A DNA stretch of 64,000 nt, taken from NCBI RefSeq assembly GCF_037975245.1, contig NC_092577.1, positions 35,332,898-35,396,897 on the forward strand, read 5' to 3'. Below, piece by piece: positions 50,664-62,849 of the stretch. The DNA comes from Apostichopus japonicus. Its lineage: Eukaryota > Echinodermata > Holothuroidea > Aspidochirotida > Stichopodidae. Under the pieces are notes generated by a model. That model worked only from the letters and a program-made list of their open reading frames with translations. It had not been told where the DNA came from and did not search any database. A program made the translations under genes and the position numbers. Every line of letters begins with the position of its first letter. Position 1 is the first letter of the stretch.

Positions 50664-50966
50664 AGCGAATTTCGAGCCCAGGATCAATCTTTGATGCGAC
50701 AATTCATGGAAATTCAAGGCAAAATTAGAAACTTGAAAGTCCAGCAACAACAACGACAAAAGCAAAACTTGATGATGAGGAAACAAAAGCAACAAGCGAA
50801 ACAACTTTTATCTGGCGATAATTCTTCTGATCTCCTTGGAAACCATCGATTTTCCTGGGAACTTGATTCCTTGTACGAAGAGGATGAATATTATGACTAT
50901 GACACCGAGGACGATTTAGATGACGATGAGAATTTACCTACTTCGGGAGCTACTGGATATTCATGA
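50664..50966 (+). CDS. Terminal exon of a FAM167-like protein gene
   Basis: The exon starts after a strong acceptor (TTTTCTCTTTCTTTGTAG) in phase 0 and reads SEFRAQDQSLMRQFMEIQGK IRNLKVQQQQ, a Gln-rich basic coiled-coil-like helix, then an acidic tail (YEEDEYYDYDTEDDLDDDEN) and a TGA stop at 50,964-50,966. The first 30 residues resemble the conserved C-terminal helix of vertebrate FAM167A/B ([20 protein letters not shown] as I recall it). Beyond that, similarity is only in the acidic character. FAM167 proteins have no firmly established biochemical role. Earlier exons were not found. The exon call is good; the family call is moderate. Confidence 0.6.
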   Translation, partial: SEFRAQDQSLMRQFMEIQGKIRNLKVQQQQRQKQNLMMRKQKQQAKQLLSGDNSSDLLGNHRFSWELDSLYEEDEYYDYDTEDDLDDDENLPTSGATGYS

Positions 50967-51034
50967 TGATACTGCAACAATATGAATATGCAACAATATA
51001 AATATGCATATTTTACCAGAACGTGCGCTATCCT

Positions 51035-51040
51035 AATAAA
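51035..51040 (+). terminator. Polyadenylation signal AATAAA of the FAM167-like gene
   Basis: AATAAA lies 69 bp after the stop codon at 50,966, on the coding strand, in a normal position for a short 3' UTR. Confidence 0.6.
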
Positions 51041-54000
51041 AGACGGACATTCATGAATATGTGCACACGTTGAGGAAAGCGTCGTGTCAATGAGCCCATC
51101 ACTTGACTCGTCAATAAGAGTTGAAGCTTGCCGTCTGCTCGCAAAAGCGAATTAGAATCTTCTATAAATTGTGGAAATGACCAAAACAAATGGAAACATT
51201 TTTTTTCAGGTGTTAAGAAAGTGTCATCGATGGGTGTGAAATCTCTTTCTCTCACTTTCCTTTTTGGTGGTGGTGAAAGTGCGCAATGGACATAATTTCA
51301 GTGCAATGGACGAATGGATTATTTAAAGGGCAAAAACAAATAGCGGGAAAACTAATCGCTTGTAGGAATACCTACTGAATTTCACTCGTGAATAAGGGTG
51401 TGTGTTCGAGTTTTTGCTTGCTTGGTGTTTGACCATCATTATTTTCGTTCCTTTCAACGACCTCTATGTTACTTTTAGGAATTTTGTATATGTATGAAAA
51501 TCAGTGCAATTATTTAAAAATGGTTCTTCTGCTTAGTGAGGAAACAAGAAGTATTTAAATTAACAGCGCAATTAGGCTATTGTTAGCTATGGTACATGAC
51601 TGCGCTTTTGGTACAATAAGATGTAGGCATCTATGAACTATACAAAAGTAACCGTAGAAGGTAACTTTTCAAAAGTTAGAATCTTTATTTGCAACAACTG
51701 TCCATAATTCTTGGTTGTTAAACGCGTGACCATGGGGAACCATAATTTGAATTTCTAGATTATTTGGTTAAGTGTTTTTGTGTATGTGTGTGAGGGGGGC
51801 ATGTTTAGGGAGTGGGGGTGGGGGATGGTAGGGGAGGGTAGGGGGAGGGTAGGGGAGGGTTGGGGGAGGGTAGGGGAGGGGGCTAGGGGAGGGTATGGGA
51901 GGGTAGGGGAGGGTAGGGGAGGGTAGGGGGAGGGTATGGGAGGGTAGGGGTATCTATTTATTGCTTTCAAAACGAGTGAACATTCTTTACTATAATACTA
52001 ATACAGCAACTGACGGAATAATTATAACAAATTCATAACATTTAATCTTCAACTGATCAACTTAATCTTAGTCTAAGCAAAGTGAATAATTAAAATGTAA
52101 GGCTTTTTGGTGTTGGTGTAAACATACAGCCTAATGACAGACATACAGACAGACAGACCTAGACAAACATGGACGTCTATATAGACAGACTGTCTGCTTC
52201 AGTGGTACTAATAATCTTTTAATCTAAGATAAGATAAAAACAAATGCTCAAACATTATGTCCTGAATATTAGCCAATATGATAATCCATATCGGGTATTT
52301 ATCATCATTTACATCAAACCGTTGTTGAATCTGACGGTAGATTTTTTACGGTCAACGCAATATTGAAAATCTTTAAATGATAAGTCTAATATACTGATGC
52401 AATTATATCATTTGGATCACTTCCGCTAAATATGCACGGGTGCATAAGTTTAAGTCACATACCTTTCCTGTCAACATCGGCATATCGATATGGTTAAATG
52501 GAATTACTTTCATATATATGTGTTTTCGTCATCAGTCAGTGACGTCATCAAGCTTTAGGCTCGTTCAAAGAGACAAAAATTCCATCATTTGGAAAAGGTA
52601 CAATTAAATGGTTGCCTGATCGAGTGGTTGTGTGTATGGATGATACATTCTGCCAGTTAAACCATTTCGTTGCACTTTGGCAATGTAGCCTACTTTGCTT
52701 CATGCAGTATGTGACCTATCCTTCGCTGTTTTCTGTGGTGTCATATGAATTTTACTAATTTTATGTGGGAGGGGGGAGGGATATTTTAGGGGGTCTGACA
52801 TTTATACGGTAGTTCGGAGAGTGTGTTTTACAGATGATAATAATGCTGTACTGTAAACATGTTTTACAAGCCGAGTAGCTTTGGTAGGCGAACTATCGTC
52901 TTAGGTAAAAGGCCCTCCTTCCCTCTCTCGCACTAGTCCCACTATAGTGACGTCATAGGCTGGTCATATAGTCCAAAGTATGATAAATCTACTTTGTCTA
53001 ATGGTGTGGTTAGTTCAAACAGTTTGAACGCACTGGAATCTTGACAAGTCACATGAATGCATGATTACATCGATACAAATCTGAAAGTGCGCCACCATTT
53101 AAATGTGAATTTGAAAACTCTAAATGATAAGCTGAAAACGCACGACCTAAATTGTAAAATACTGAATGGAGATGGGTAACAACTGGTCTCAGATACAATG
53201 AGTGTAATGGACACACTGTATTTGTCATGACTGTTCATCCTTGTTATTCTCCAGAATGAACAAACTTTTCAAGGACATCCTTTTTTTTCTTCAGCTAGCC
53301 TTTACACTGTGTAATGTCTGCACATAATCCTATTTCCGTGTGTACGTTTGGTAACGTCATTTGATTTTTGACGAGTAGCGTTAATTTGTGAAAATAATGA
53401 TTGTACCAGGAACCTTGCCTAAGCCATGTATGATCTCCTCTATACTCTCTCTCTCTCCTTTTCTCATTTCAACATAATCCAAGCCGGGTTTTGTGACAAA
53501 GCTTAGAATTCCTGAGTTTTAACTCTTCTTCTGATCGTGTAGCTAAGATTATCTATAAACCTTCTGTTATTCAGAAGCTATTTATTTCATCAAGGTCATC
53601 AAATCTTTTAAAAAGTATTGAATACATTCGAACAGAATACTCAATAGAGTTTTAAGGCCTTAATTGTCATCGACTAAACGGGCTATTGTGAGACATCTAC
53701 TGCACGAACAGGTCAAAAATGGATAACAACCTAATGACGACAGAGGGAATGTTCACTTAAATCTCAATAATTGTCCAATTCAACAATTACCGGTTAACCT
53801 TGCGTGGACATACAGTACGCAAATGCTTATCTATACATATAGTATATATGTGCAATTAATCGACGCACCATGTCAATATAATTAATGGTTTTCCACTTGT
53901 GTTCCAAAACTGCTAGAAGGTTCAATAATGGTCACTAATGTTTGGACGTGCCTTGCGTATATACTTCATGCACAAGTTTGTTGATTTCTGCGTATATAGT

Positions 54001-54177
54001 TTGTTTGTTTCGCAGAAGAAGAAGAAGAATGAGTCAGTTATTAGCAGTTAAGATGTGATCACTGAATCAAGGCAATAAAATCAGTTATATTCCTGTTTGT
54101 TGACAGGGTCATTTGTGCTTTTCAGTATTCTCTCGACCATAAAGCCAGCCCAATAGGCAAATTCCTCACCTTGAATG
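51041..54177. other. Unique noncoding stretch
   Basis: About 3.1 kb with no recognised gene. It contains the G-rich minisatellite at 51,806-51,950, short GACA repeats at 52,140 and otherwise A+T-rich DNA. It ends where duplicate A copy 2 starts. Confidence 0.45.
51806..51950 (+). repeat. G-rich minisatellite (GGGGAGGGTA-type)
   Basis: About 14 imperfect units of 9-11 bp, GGGGAGGGTA or GGGAGGGTAT. On the plus strand it contains many runs of three to five G with short loops, the pattern of G-quadruplexes. The Pro-rich frame on the minus strand is an artefact. Confidence 0.9.
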
Positions 54178-57100
54178 GTGTTTTGAGCCATGGTCCTATA
54201 TACTGGTCCTATACAGTGTACAATATATATGTGCTTCTAAAGAAAGGTTACGAACTTAATTCAGGGACAAGTGTTTACACCTTACCGTATAACTTATCAA
54301 GTCCTTTAACGTCTTTTAACGATCACAGCTCATTGCACGTGTTGTTGTTGTTATTGGATGGAATTAATCTGTGAAAAGTTAAGCAAAAACAAGAAAACAT
54401 CTGGAAAGAAAGTTTCCTTCTCAAGAACTTAATTTATTTCAGGTGAAAGATCATCTAGGGTTGTTCCAATGTTTATAGATCATTAATATGTAGCATTACT
54501 TAATGTATATCGCACATATGGTGAAACTATATAGTAACTCGTGGTGGTGAATTCATATACGCGCAAACTCATATGAATCCGTGTATGCGCATGCTCATTG
54601 GAGAGACGATATAGCTAAGAACTGCGTCAATACATTCAATTAACTAAACGGGGAATTAATGTCTAAAAATATTCAAAATATGAGCACAGTTCACAGGAAC
54701 ACGCGTTTTTAAATCAGATATTTGTTATCAGATTATCAGGCGGCCATTTTGAGTTGTGTTAGAGATCTTAATACATTATGACGCCCTCAACTTTTCAATT
54801 TGAAAATCTTTCATCTATATGTTACAGTGTTATGGGCTATCGCTACCATTTTCAAATGTTTCCCAGATTATGATCAAAGTGACGAAAGATCTTTATAGAT
54901 TATAGGGAAGTAACACAAAAGTACATGACGGTACAGTGTATGACAACATAATAAATGAACTACAAGACCAAAATAAAAATATAGCCTTATAAAATAGTGA
55001 TAGACAGATAAATATTATGCTTAGGTCTACTGATCAAGAAGTAAGCTTTTGAACGCAATAATTTATTCCATTATTATAATTTAGTATAACTTTTTCATCA
55101 CACAAATTAAACAGATGGGAGCATGGAAACATATGAAGACGAACGAGATAAGAAAGGGCAGCAGGGACGGAAAATGAGAAAAATTAAACTTGCCATTTCA
55201 TTTAAGTTAATTTTAAGCCATTAATTGTTCATGAATATCAGCTGAGACGCACATATGTAGGGGTGAATAAAACATTATATGCATTAACAATGAGCTTCAT
55301 GTAGTTTTTTATTAGCGTATTGCCAGTTAATATCATACGAGTTGGTTACGATGGCAATGTTCCCGCTAAATATCCAGGGCAAGGACACTTTTGAAAAAAA
55401 AAATACCTTTTCCCCCAAGTTTGTAAGTAAAAAGTGTCTTTTTGGTCTTAAATAAAATAAATTTGTCATTAAGTTGTCTTGCAGGCTGTTGAATATACGA
55501 CTCAGCCGGCCCTCTAATAGCCAGCTTACCCGAGAGGGCAAATAACCTTCCATATTTTTATGATCTCAGAAAGTTCTTAAAAGAAACTCTTGAGGTATAA
55601 ATATCTATACAGATACGTTGAACCAGTAAAAAAAAGTGTTATTATTATCGATAATGTAGTAGTCGTTGTTGCAGTAACAAATCATATTGAAGTAATAATC
55701 ATACATACTATATCAACGCTGTGAATATTCATTATGTTAAGTATAATTGAATAAATATTTATTGAAATACTTTATTTTTCAATCATATATTGCTTAAATT
55801 CGGATATAAGTCACTTTAATTAATTGCAGTTATTTTTTGTTATGTCTTGCTAAAAAAGGTAAAAATTAAATTTCATTACTGCTGTTGTTATTTTCGGAAT
55901 ATGACGTAATCGATATGATTGAAGGTATGGTCGGACCTGCAAATGGAATAAAATGTTATTGTTTAATAGTAATTATTTAATAATAATAATATTAATAATT
56001 AGAAAAAAAAGTATGTTCACACCTTTTGTTAACTTAATCTTGAAATTTGTTAGTAATAAAAAACATTAATAGACGGTATCCAATTAGCTTTAACGCTTTA
56101 AATTATGATTTTTATATAAAAAAGACAAATAAAACATGACATTTGTCGATAATAATAAGTCTTCCTTTGACAATGAATTGATTCTGTTTTGTATTTTCTT
56201 TTTTTCAATGTCTTGATATTGTGTGTTTTCGGTAAATATTTAATCTACAATTGCATTTTCCTAACTGACAAGAAATCACAGTGTAAAACACATCAATATA
56301 CAACATTAATGTGCAATACAATCTAAACAGTCGAAAATGGTTTCAAAAGCTGCGAAATTTAGACTTAGCACAATTTTGCATCGCCGTAAGCATCCATCCA
56401 TTTACTAAAATTTCTGAAAGGGGCCAAAGGTACCCCTCCCCTTATACCCCTTCTCTGTTCAACATAACATCTTACACCCCACATCCACCACTACAAAGAT
56501 GGCGATTGCGTCCCTGGTGTGTAGAGAGAGTAGCTGTTTCGTTCAATTATTATAATTAATAAAAGTTGTGAGTTATTTTCTTTGATTTCAAGTTCCAGAA
56601 AGTGGCGCTACGTGGGTGGGTGGGAGGGTGGGGGAGTTCCCCATCCGGAATTCCCCTTGGCCCCCAGTACCCCTTTAACCAGATCTGGTATCCAAAATAG
56701 AGAGAGCTATGGCTAATCGTTTGTTATGGAAACAGCTTCCAATGCAAGGAAGCATTATTTTTATTCATGCCCCCGTCTTGTTTCCCAACCCATATCTGGT
56801 ACTCATCCAAAATAATAGGCAAAATATAGGATTCCAACGGGGGGGGGGGGGGGGTATTATGATTTTGGTGTATTTATTTTTTAAACTTGATACTTGATAC
56901 TTCAATCAAGTCGACCGCTAAAACATTGTTTTATTGGCTCAAAGCCGCGCAGCTCATTTTGTCAAACTTCGAAAACAATTCTTGCTCGCCATAAATTGCA
57001 ATATTTTAGGAAGACTAGATATGTGAAAATGGTCAAGTGATAGCACAATTTTGCGTCTAAGTCATTTTACTTGTAGAACATCCCCTCCCATAGACCCCAC

Positions 57101-58104
57101 CCCATTTCAGTGTTATATTTTTGCCCCCCCCCCCAATATTCCCCTAGTGGCCCCCACCCCAGATTGCCTAGGCTGACGCCGCCACTGGTTTCGGTGATTA
57201 ACGAGACCAAACATAAATGAAGACGTCCTACATATTTCATGTAGATTTCCCTTCATTGGATCAAGATAAGTGAAGCTGGGGGGGGATGGGGGAGGGGTCA
57301 GTAGAGTTGTTTATTCCGAGTGTTACTGAGAAGTAAGTTCAGTGATTTATCAAGCGGGTACGATAAAGGCGTGGTTTATTTCTATGGGATTTTGTAACCG
57401 ATTTTTCAATCTCATGTTTAATACCTATAACTTTCGCGTGAACGGGTGTGTGTACAGTGTACACGCCAGGTTTAAAGCCGCCACAGATATCAAATCTTGG
57501 CGTGAACGCTGCCTATGCCGGACGGGGGCGCTCTTTATTTATAGTAACAATAAGAATATTATAAACCAACGTTTGTTAGTTAATCAAATTTGGGGCACTT
57601 GCATGCATGTAAAAACACCTTGCGTTACACCTAAGTTTTGCGAATAACATTTGCTTAACAACTGAAGAATATGAATGGTTATATAGATATTTTGTCAAAC
57701 ATTTTGATACATGTATTCCTGCTTCTCGATGTGTCTCTTACTACTGTAGTGTATGGCCGAGGATCCTACATAGGCCTAGTCCTATAATACGGGTGTGTGT
57801 GGGGTTCTTACCCAGAAAACAAAGACGCATTCTGAGAATATTTTGACTATAATTAGGTTCAGTTCACACTGTTTGTGCTACATTTATCACATATAGGCTA
57901 GACCTATTAACTACAATTAAAATTTGTCTATATTGGCACTGGTACGTAACCTTAAAGATATGGAAAAAACAACGAAAGAACAATTGGAAAATGATTGAAA
58001 GAACAAAATATATGAACGGAGATCCATGTCAGTGTTAGGTATCAATGTTGGTTGAAACTTTGAAAAATTAGCACCAAAGATTCTATAACATCTGTCTATC
58101 ACAG
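54178..58104. other. Noncoding A+T-rich stretch (copy of 1-3,874)
   Basis: No gene recognised. Short frames at 54,171, 55,284 and 56,311 are not conserved with copy 1. Poly-G and poly-C runs lie at 56,840 and 57,124. Confidence 0.5.
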
Positions 58105-58690
58105 ATAAAGCAGCAACAGCAACTTAAATTACATTTATTGTTATCAATATACAAACCCTAAACCTCTACAGCAACAATAACAACAAGATCATCAGCAACA
58201 ATAAACACGACAACAACAAAGATGGCAACAACAGCAACAACAATTAGAACATATAAAACATATAAAATCAACACCAACAATAACACCAACGACAACAACA
58301 ACAGCAGAAACAGCAACAACAAAAACAGCAACAATAATATAAATGACAAGAAAAACAACACGGAAAACAACAGCAACACAACAACAACAAGATCATCGAC
58401 AAAAAGATAAACGACAACAAAAATAACAACAAAAGCAACCGCAACAATAACAATAACAACAGTATCATCAGCAACAATATAAACAACAACAAAACAACAA
58501 AAACAACAAAATCATCGACAACAAGATAAACGACAACAAAAATAACAACAAAAACAATATCAGTAGCAACAATAACAACAAGATCATCAGCAACAATATA
58601 AAAAACAACAAAAACAACAAAAACAACAAAATCATCGATAACAACAATATACACGACAACAACAAAGATGGCAACAGCAAAGTAAAGAAG
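58105..58690. repeat. CAA/CAG-rich tract, copy 2
   Basis: Same tract as 3,875-4,340, with an added block of about 118 bp (roughly 58,515-58,635) that repeats neighbouring phrases such as AACAAAATCATCGA. Confidence 0.9.
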
Positions 58691-58843
58691 AAGAAAGACC
58701 AGAAATGAATGACAGTAAACGTTCTAAAGTTAATCGCGACTCGACGTTATATGTTAGACTTCAGTACTAACACTATATGTTATCATATACAGCCTTCGAA
58801 TTGTCCTGAGTCCGTACTAATACTCCCATTGTACCACTGTTGT

Positions 58844-59675
58844 CGAGCCCTCAGGAATTTGTACTCGTATTCTAGTATATATTTGACTGTACTGATACGA
58901 GTCCCCTCATTGATTTGTACTCGTATTCTAGTATATATTTGTCTGTACTGATACGAGTCGCCTAATTGAGTTGTACTCGTATTCAGTATATATTTATCTG
59001 TACTGGTATGAGTCCCCTCATTGATTTGTTCTCGTATTCTAGTATATAGTTGTCTGTACTGGTACGAGTCCCCTCATTGATTTGTATTGGTATTCTAGTA
59101 TATAGTTGTCTGTACTGGTACGAGTCCCCTCATTGATTTGTTGGTATTCTAGTATATATTTGACTGTACTGATACAAGTCCCCTCATTGATTTGTACTCG
59201 TATTCTAGTATATAGTTGTCTGTACTGGTACGAGTCCCCTCATTGAGTTGTACTCGTATTCTAGTATATATTTATCTGTACTGGTACGAGTCCCCTTATT
59301 GATTTGTTCTCGTATTCTAGTATATAGTTGTCTGTACTGGTACGAGTCCCCTCATTGATTTGTACTGGTATTCTAGTATATAGTTGTCTGTACCGGTACG
59401 AGTCCCCTCATTGATTTGTAATGGTATTCTAGTATATAGTTGACTGTACTGACACGAGTCCCCTTATTGATTTGTATTGGTATTCTAGTATATAGTTGTC
59501 TGTACTGGTACGAGTCCCCTCATTGATTTGTATTGATATTCTAGTATATAGTTGACTGTACTGACACGAGTTACCTCATTGATTTGTTCTCGTATTCTAG
59601 TACATATTTATCTGTACTGGTACGAGTCCCCTCATTGATTTGTACTCATATTGTAGTATATAGTTGTCTGTACTG
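58844..59675. repeat. Minisatellite of about 55 bp, copy 2
   Basis: The same 15 or so units in the same order as 4,494-5,325, with only one or two substitutions seen (for example TGTATTGG for TGTGTTGG). For a tandem array this is an unusually close match. Confidence 0.93.
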
Positions 59676-60445
59676 GTTTGTACACAGTCATACCAGTAGT
59701 CGTCGTCGCATGTTTGGTATAGTAGTATAAGATAGGCCCAGCTACTAGTACACTAAATTAGATACTCATACTCGAGCTTAGTTACTTATAATTCCGTGTA
59801 CTTTCTCGGTCCTCGTGCACTCGTATTACATAATTTATGATAAGAGTGCGCAAATCTAATAATCCTCGAAGAACTAAAATATTTGTTATTGACGTAGGGT
59901 TTCATTTAATTTTACATCACATATGTTATAGGGATTTCTAAACTTCGTGATTATTCGCTTGCGCAATGGATTTGCATAAATTTAGATCCAAAGTACGTGA
60001 CTAATGATATATTACGATAATGGTATTATGTTCATGGTAAACGCGTGGGTAGTGGGGAGTGGAAAAGTCGTATCTAGCTTTGGAGATATACATATATAAG
60101 TAGTGTACAAATGCTGCACTTAGATAAAACAAAACAGAAATTATGGTATGTTATGAATATTTTACATTACAGTTGATTGTTGTACTTTGCTGTTTATATT
60201 CTTTTCATCCCTTGCAGCCGAGAATTAAGGTCACTCACAACTTAACTTGCCTTAATAATTAATATGCAATCACTACTAAGCTAGCTGAATCTGTTCACGA
60301 GTGAGAAATAAGGATTTATATTATCTCGCTATTTCGGAGTTAGTATTTACAGTGAACTTTCTAGAAGCAAAAACCTTGGAATTAATGTAGAAATGTGATT
60401 AAATAATCAAACAGGTTAATTAAATGAGCGTTCCTATATGCATCT

Positions 60446-61720
60446 TCACAGAGATTGTTGCCTTAAACTTAGTCTTTGTTTCAGTCGTTCATACAATTGA
60501 GAACACTCGGTTCGAAACTTAGGGTTCAAAAATCCATACAGTAACGGATTCAGCGCATGGTTAAGAAGCCCCGTTAACCTTAGCAGAGCAATAATGGTAT
60601 AACCTACACTGTCACGTGACAGACCACTTGTGAAAGGGGTCATAATATACGTCACCAAGGTAACCATCCACGTAATAACAAAGATAACTGTAACAGATAG
60701 AAGCATCTGACTGACACGAGACAAAGTTCGTTTAGATTTGACGCCATGTTGACTCGATCGAGTTCGGGTAACTTCTCCGCTATATGTCTTATTAGTGACG
60801 TCAGAATGACGAATGACGTCGTCGGACTTACGTACTTTGGTAAAAAGTTTGTTCCCACGTGATTGGGTATGATCATTCATCTCCGTGTCGATAGAATGTT
60901 GAAACGTCGACTCGTTCGGCATCACTTTCAAGATGGCGCCTTCCCAACGGGCCGGACCAACGTCTAGCTGTTGGTCTCGTGTACGTCTACAGTCGATGGA
61001 AGATGCCGATCTCCCAGCGTGCATTCCACTCCATGTATGTCGTACTTGTGACACCGTTAAAACGTTTGCACCAACACCAATATTATTACGCTGTGCCTTC
61101 ACTGTCCTCCAGAGTTTTAAATATAAGCAAATGACCACCACAAAACAAGACAGGAAACATAAATATTGAGGTACTGTCGCTAGGATAAAGAGAACATTTC
61201 CGACTTTTGAACCAAATTGGTAACATATCGTTACGTTAAGCATTCTAGTGTTAGGTTGCGCCACCGTTACAGTTGCAGGGAGGGTACCACTCGTAAATGG
61301 CACAAGAACGTTCACACTTAATGCGATAAACACACACAAGCAGCTGACCTTGATCGCTATTCGACGGGACCACCTACCGTTGAAAGGTTTACAGACCGCT
61401 AGATATCTGTCCCACGCAATGGCTGTCGTAACACAAGCCGATATATACCATCCAATTCCTTCCCACGTGAAGAAAATTTTGCAGAGTAGATCATTATGAA
61501 AATCAAGTTCGAACCACCAGTAATACTGCTCTAATGGAAGAATAAGGCACGAGTATAGATCACAAAGAGCAAGGGCTTGGATGAAAACTTGAGCACTTCC
61601 AAGAATATTTTTGTTCCAATAAACCGCGATTATCAACAAGTTGCCAGGTATGCCAACCAAGGTAACAATTAATCTATATATAGAGACAACCCATGTATAC
61701 AGAAACCTTAGCTCACTCAT
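60446..61720 (-). CDS. Class A GPCR, gene 1, copy A2
   Basis: The 424-residue product is identical to that of 6,069-7,343 as far as can be read; the one coding-region difference noticed (AGATAGG/AGACAGG on the plus strand) is silent. The same hallmarks apply: N27, D54, C80/C166, Glu87 at 3.32, DRY and NPLLY. Here the frame cannot extend beyond MSELRF because unrelated sequence (61,740-62,334) lies upstream, which supports that Met as the start. The different 5' flank means the two identical receptors may be expressed differently. Confidence 0.92.
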   Translation of the reverse strand: MSELRFLYTWVVSIYRLIVTLVGIPGNLLIIAVYWNKNILGSAQVFIQALALCDLYSCLILPLEQYYWWFELDFHNDLLCKIFFTWEGIGWYISACVTTAIAWDRYLAVCKPFNGRWSRRIAIKVSCLCVFIALSVNVLVPFTSGTLPATVTVAQPNTRMLNVTICYQFGSKVGNVLFILATVPQYLCFLSCFVVVICLYLKLWRTVKAQRNNIGVGANVLTVSQVRHTWSGMHAGRSASSIDCRRTRDQQLDVGPARWEGAILKVMPNESTFQHSIDTEMNDHTQSRGNKLFTKVRKSDDVIRHSDVTNKTYSGEVTRTRSSQHGVKSKRTLSRVSQMLLSVTVIFVITWMVTLVTYIMTPFTSGLSRDSVGYTIIALLRLTGLLNHALNPLLYGFLNPKFRTECSQLYERLKQRLSLRQQSL

Positions 61721-61739
61721 TGCTGAGATAATCTTAGTT

Positions 61740-62334
61740 ACACCTGTATTAAGAATTAGCTTAAAAAAGGATAAGCGATATAAACTGAGAGAATTCCATC
61801 ACAATAAATATTGGAAATTGAATAACTCTTTCCCTACGATTAATAAAAATCCACATTAGTTACTTTGATTATCGAAGGAAATCAAAATGCTCTTCTTCTC
61901 CAAGGATTAAAATGTGTCTCGTTTTTTGGTTAAGAGAAACGCTCAAACTGCAATAATAAATTCAAAAAGCTCTACAGTATATAGAATACGGTTATTTCCT
62001 TTCGAAATCAAAAATATGCCGGCGTATATACATCCAGAGTATCACAGTAACTTATATACCGATACTTAAATAAATGAGTATTTAATTTTGTGTTCATCTA
62101 CGTAAGATTATCCACGCTTTTCTGCTAACATGTAAGACGATTTAGTCTTCCAAAATGACTGAAATTAAACTTGTGATTAGTTTTTCTTGACCCACATAAT
62201 TTTCTATGGATGATGAATTACCGAAGTATAAAGGTACTGTCGGTGGATATGATCAAGCTTTGTCACGGCTTTGATGTGTTTTATATACTTCCATACTTCC
62301 ATATAGTCATGTAACACGATCTGGGAAATCGTGT
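61740..62334. other. 595-bp segment present only upstream of GPCR gene 1 copy A2
   Basis: It lies between AATCTTAG and TCTCACAGTCTGACG, which are joined directly in copy A1 (about 7,360). The ends lack GT-AG, inverted repeats or a target duplication, so neither an intron nor a recognised transposon explains it. A deletion in copy A1 is as likely as an insertion here. Confidence 0.8.
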
Positions 62335-62849
62335 CTCTCACAGTCTGACGAAGAAACACCTTTATCCTTGTTTGTTCTTATGTTTTCATTTCGAGAGAGG
62401 GAAAGAGCGAAGGGGGGGGGGGGGGGTAGAGCGAGAGAGAGATAAACTCTTGCTTCATTTAATCTAATATCAAAGCAGGAAACACGTTCTAACTTGATAA
62501 GCCTGTGATAACTGTTGAATGATAGATGAGGTTTCATAAGGTTATAAAAAAAACTAAACGAGGCATTCGATAATGAAGTGCAATGCGATTATCAATTATC
62601 GTGCACCAAACTAGAAACAAATAGTAAATAATTCCACGCTAATTAGCAGATTGTATTCAGTGCATCAAAGCCCATGAAGATGCATGAAGAAGGTTTATCG
62701 ATTCTGGTTTTTTTCGATAAGCGAATATTTTCGCGTAACCACTGACCACGGACTTATGACGTACCGGGTCACATATGATGAGTTTAAGATGAGCTCCTCC
62801 GCGTTAATTTCCTCCTGACCGCCATTGTCAATAGTCAACGCGAAGATTC
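62335..62849. other. Spacer between GPCR genes, copy A2
   Basis: Counterpart of about 7,365-7,872, with the GA-rich/poly-G tract at 62,395-62,445. No gene recognised. Confidence 0.45.

Noticed and set aside
51755-51970. Pro-rich frame on the minus strand
   Set aside because: Complement of the G-rich minisatellite.
61740-62334. The extra segment as an intron of GPCR gene 1
   Set aside because: The joint seen in copy A1 does not leave GT-AG ends on the minus strand.
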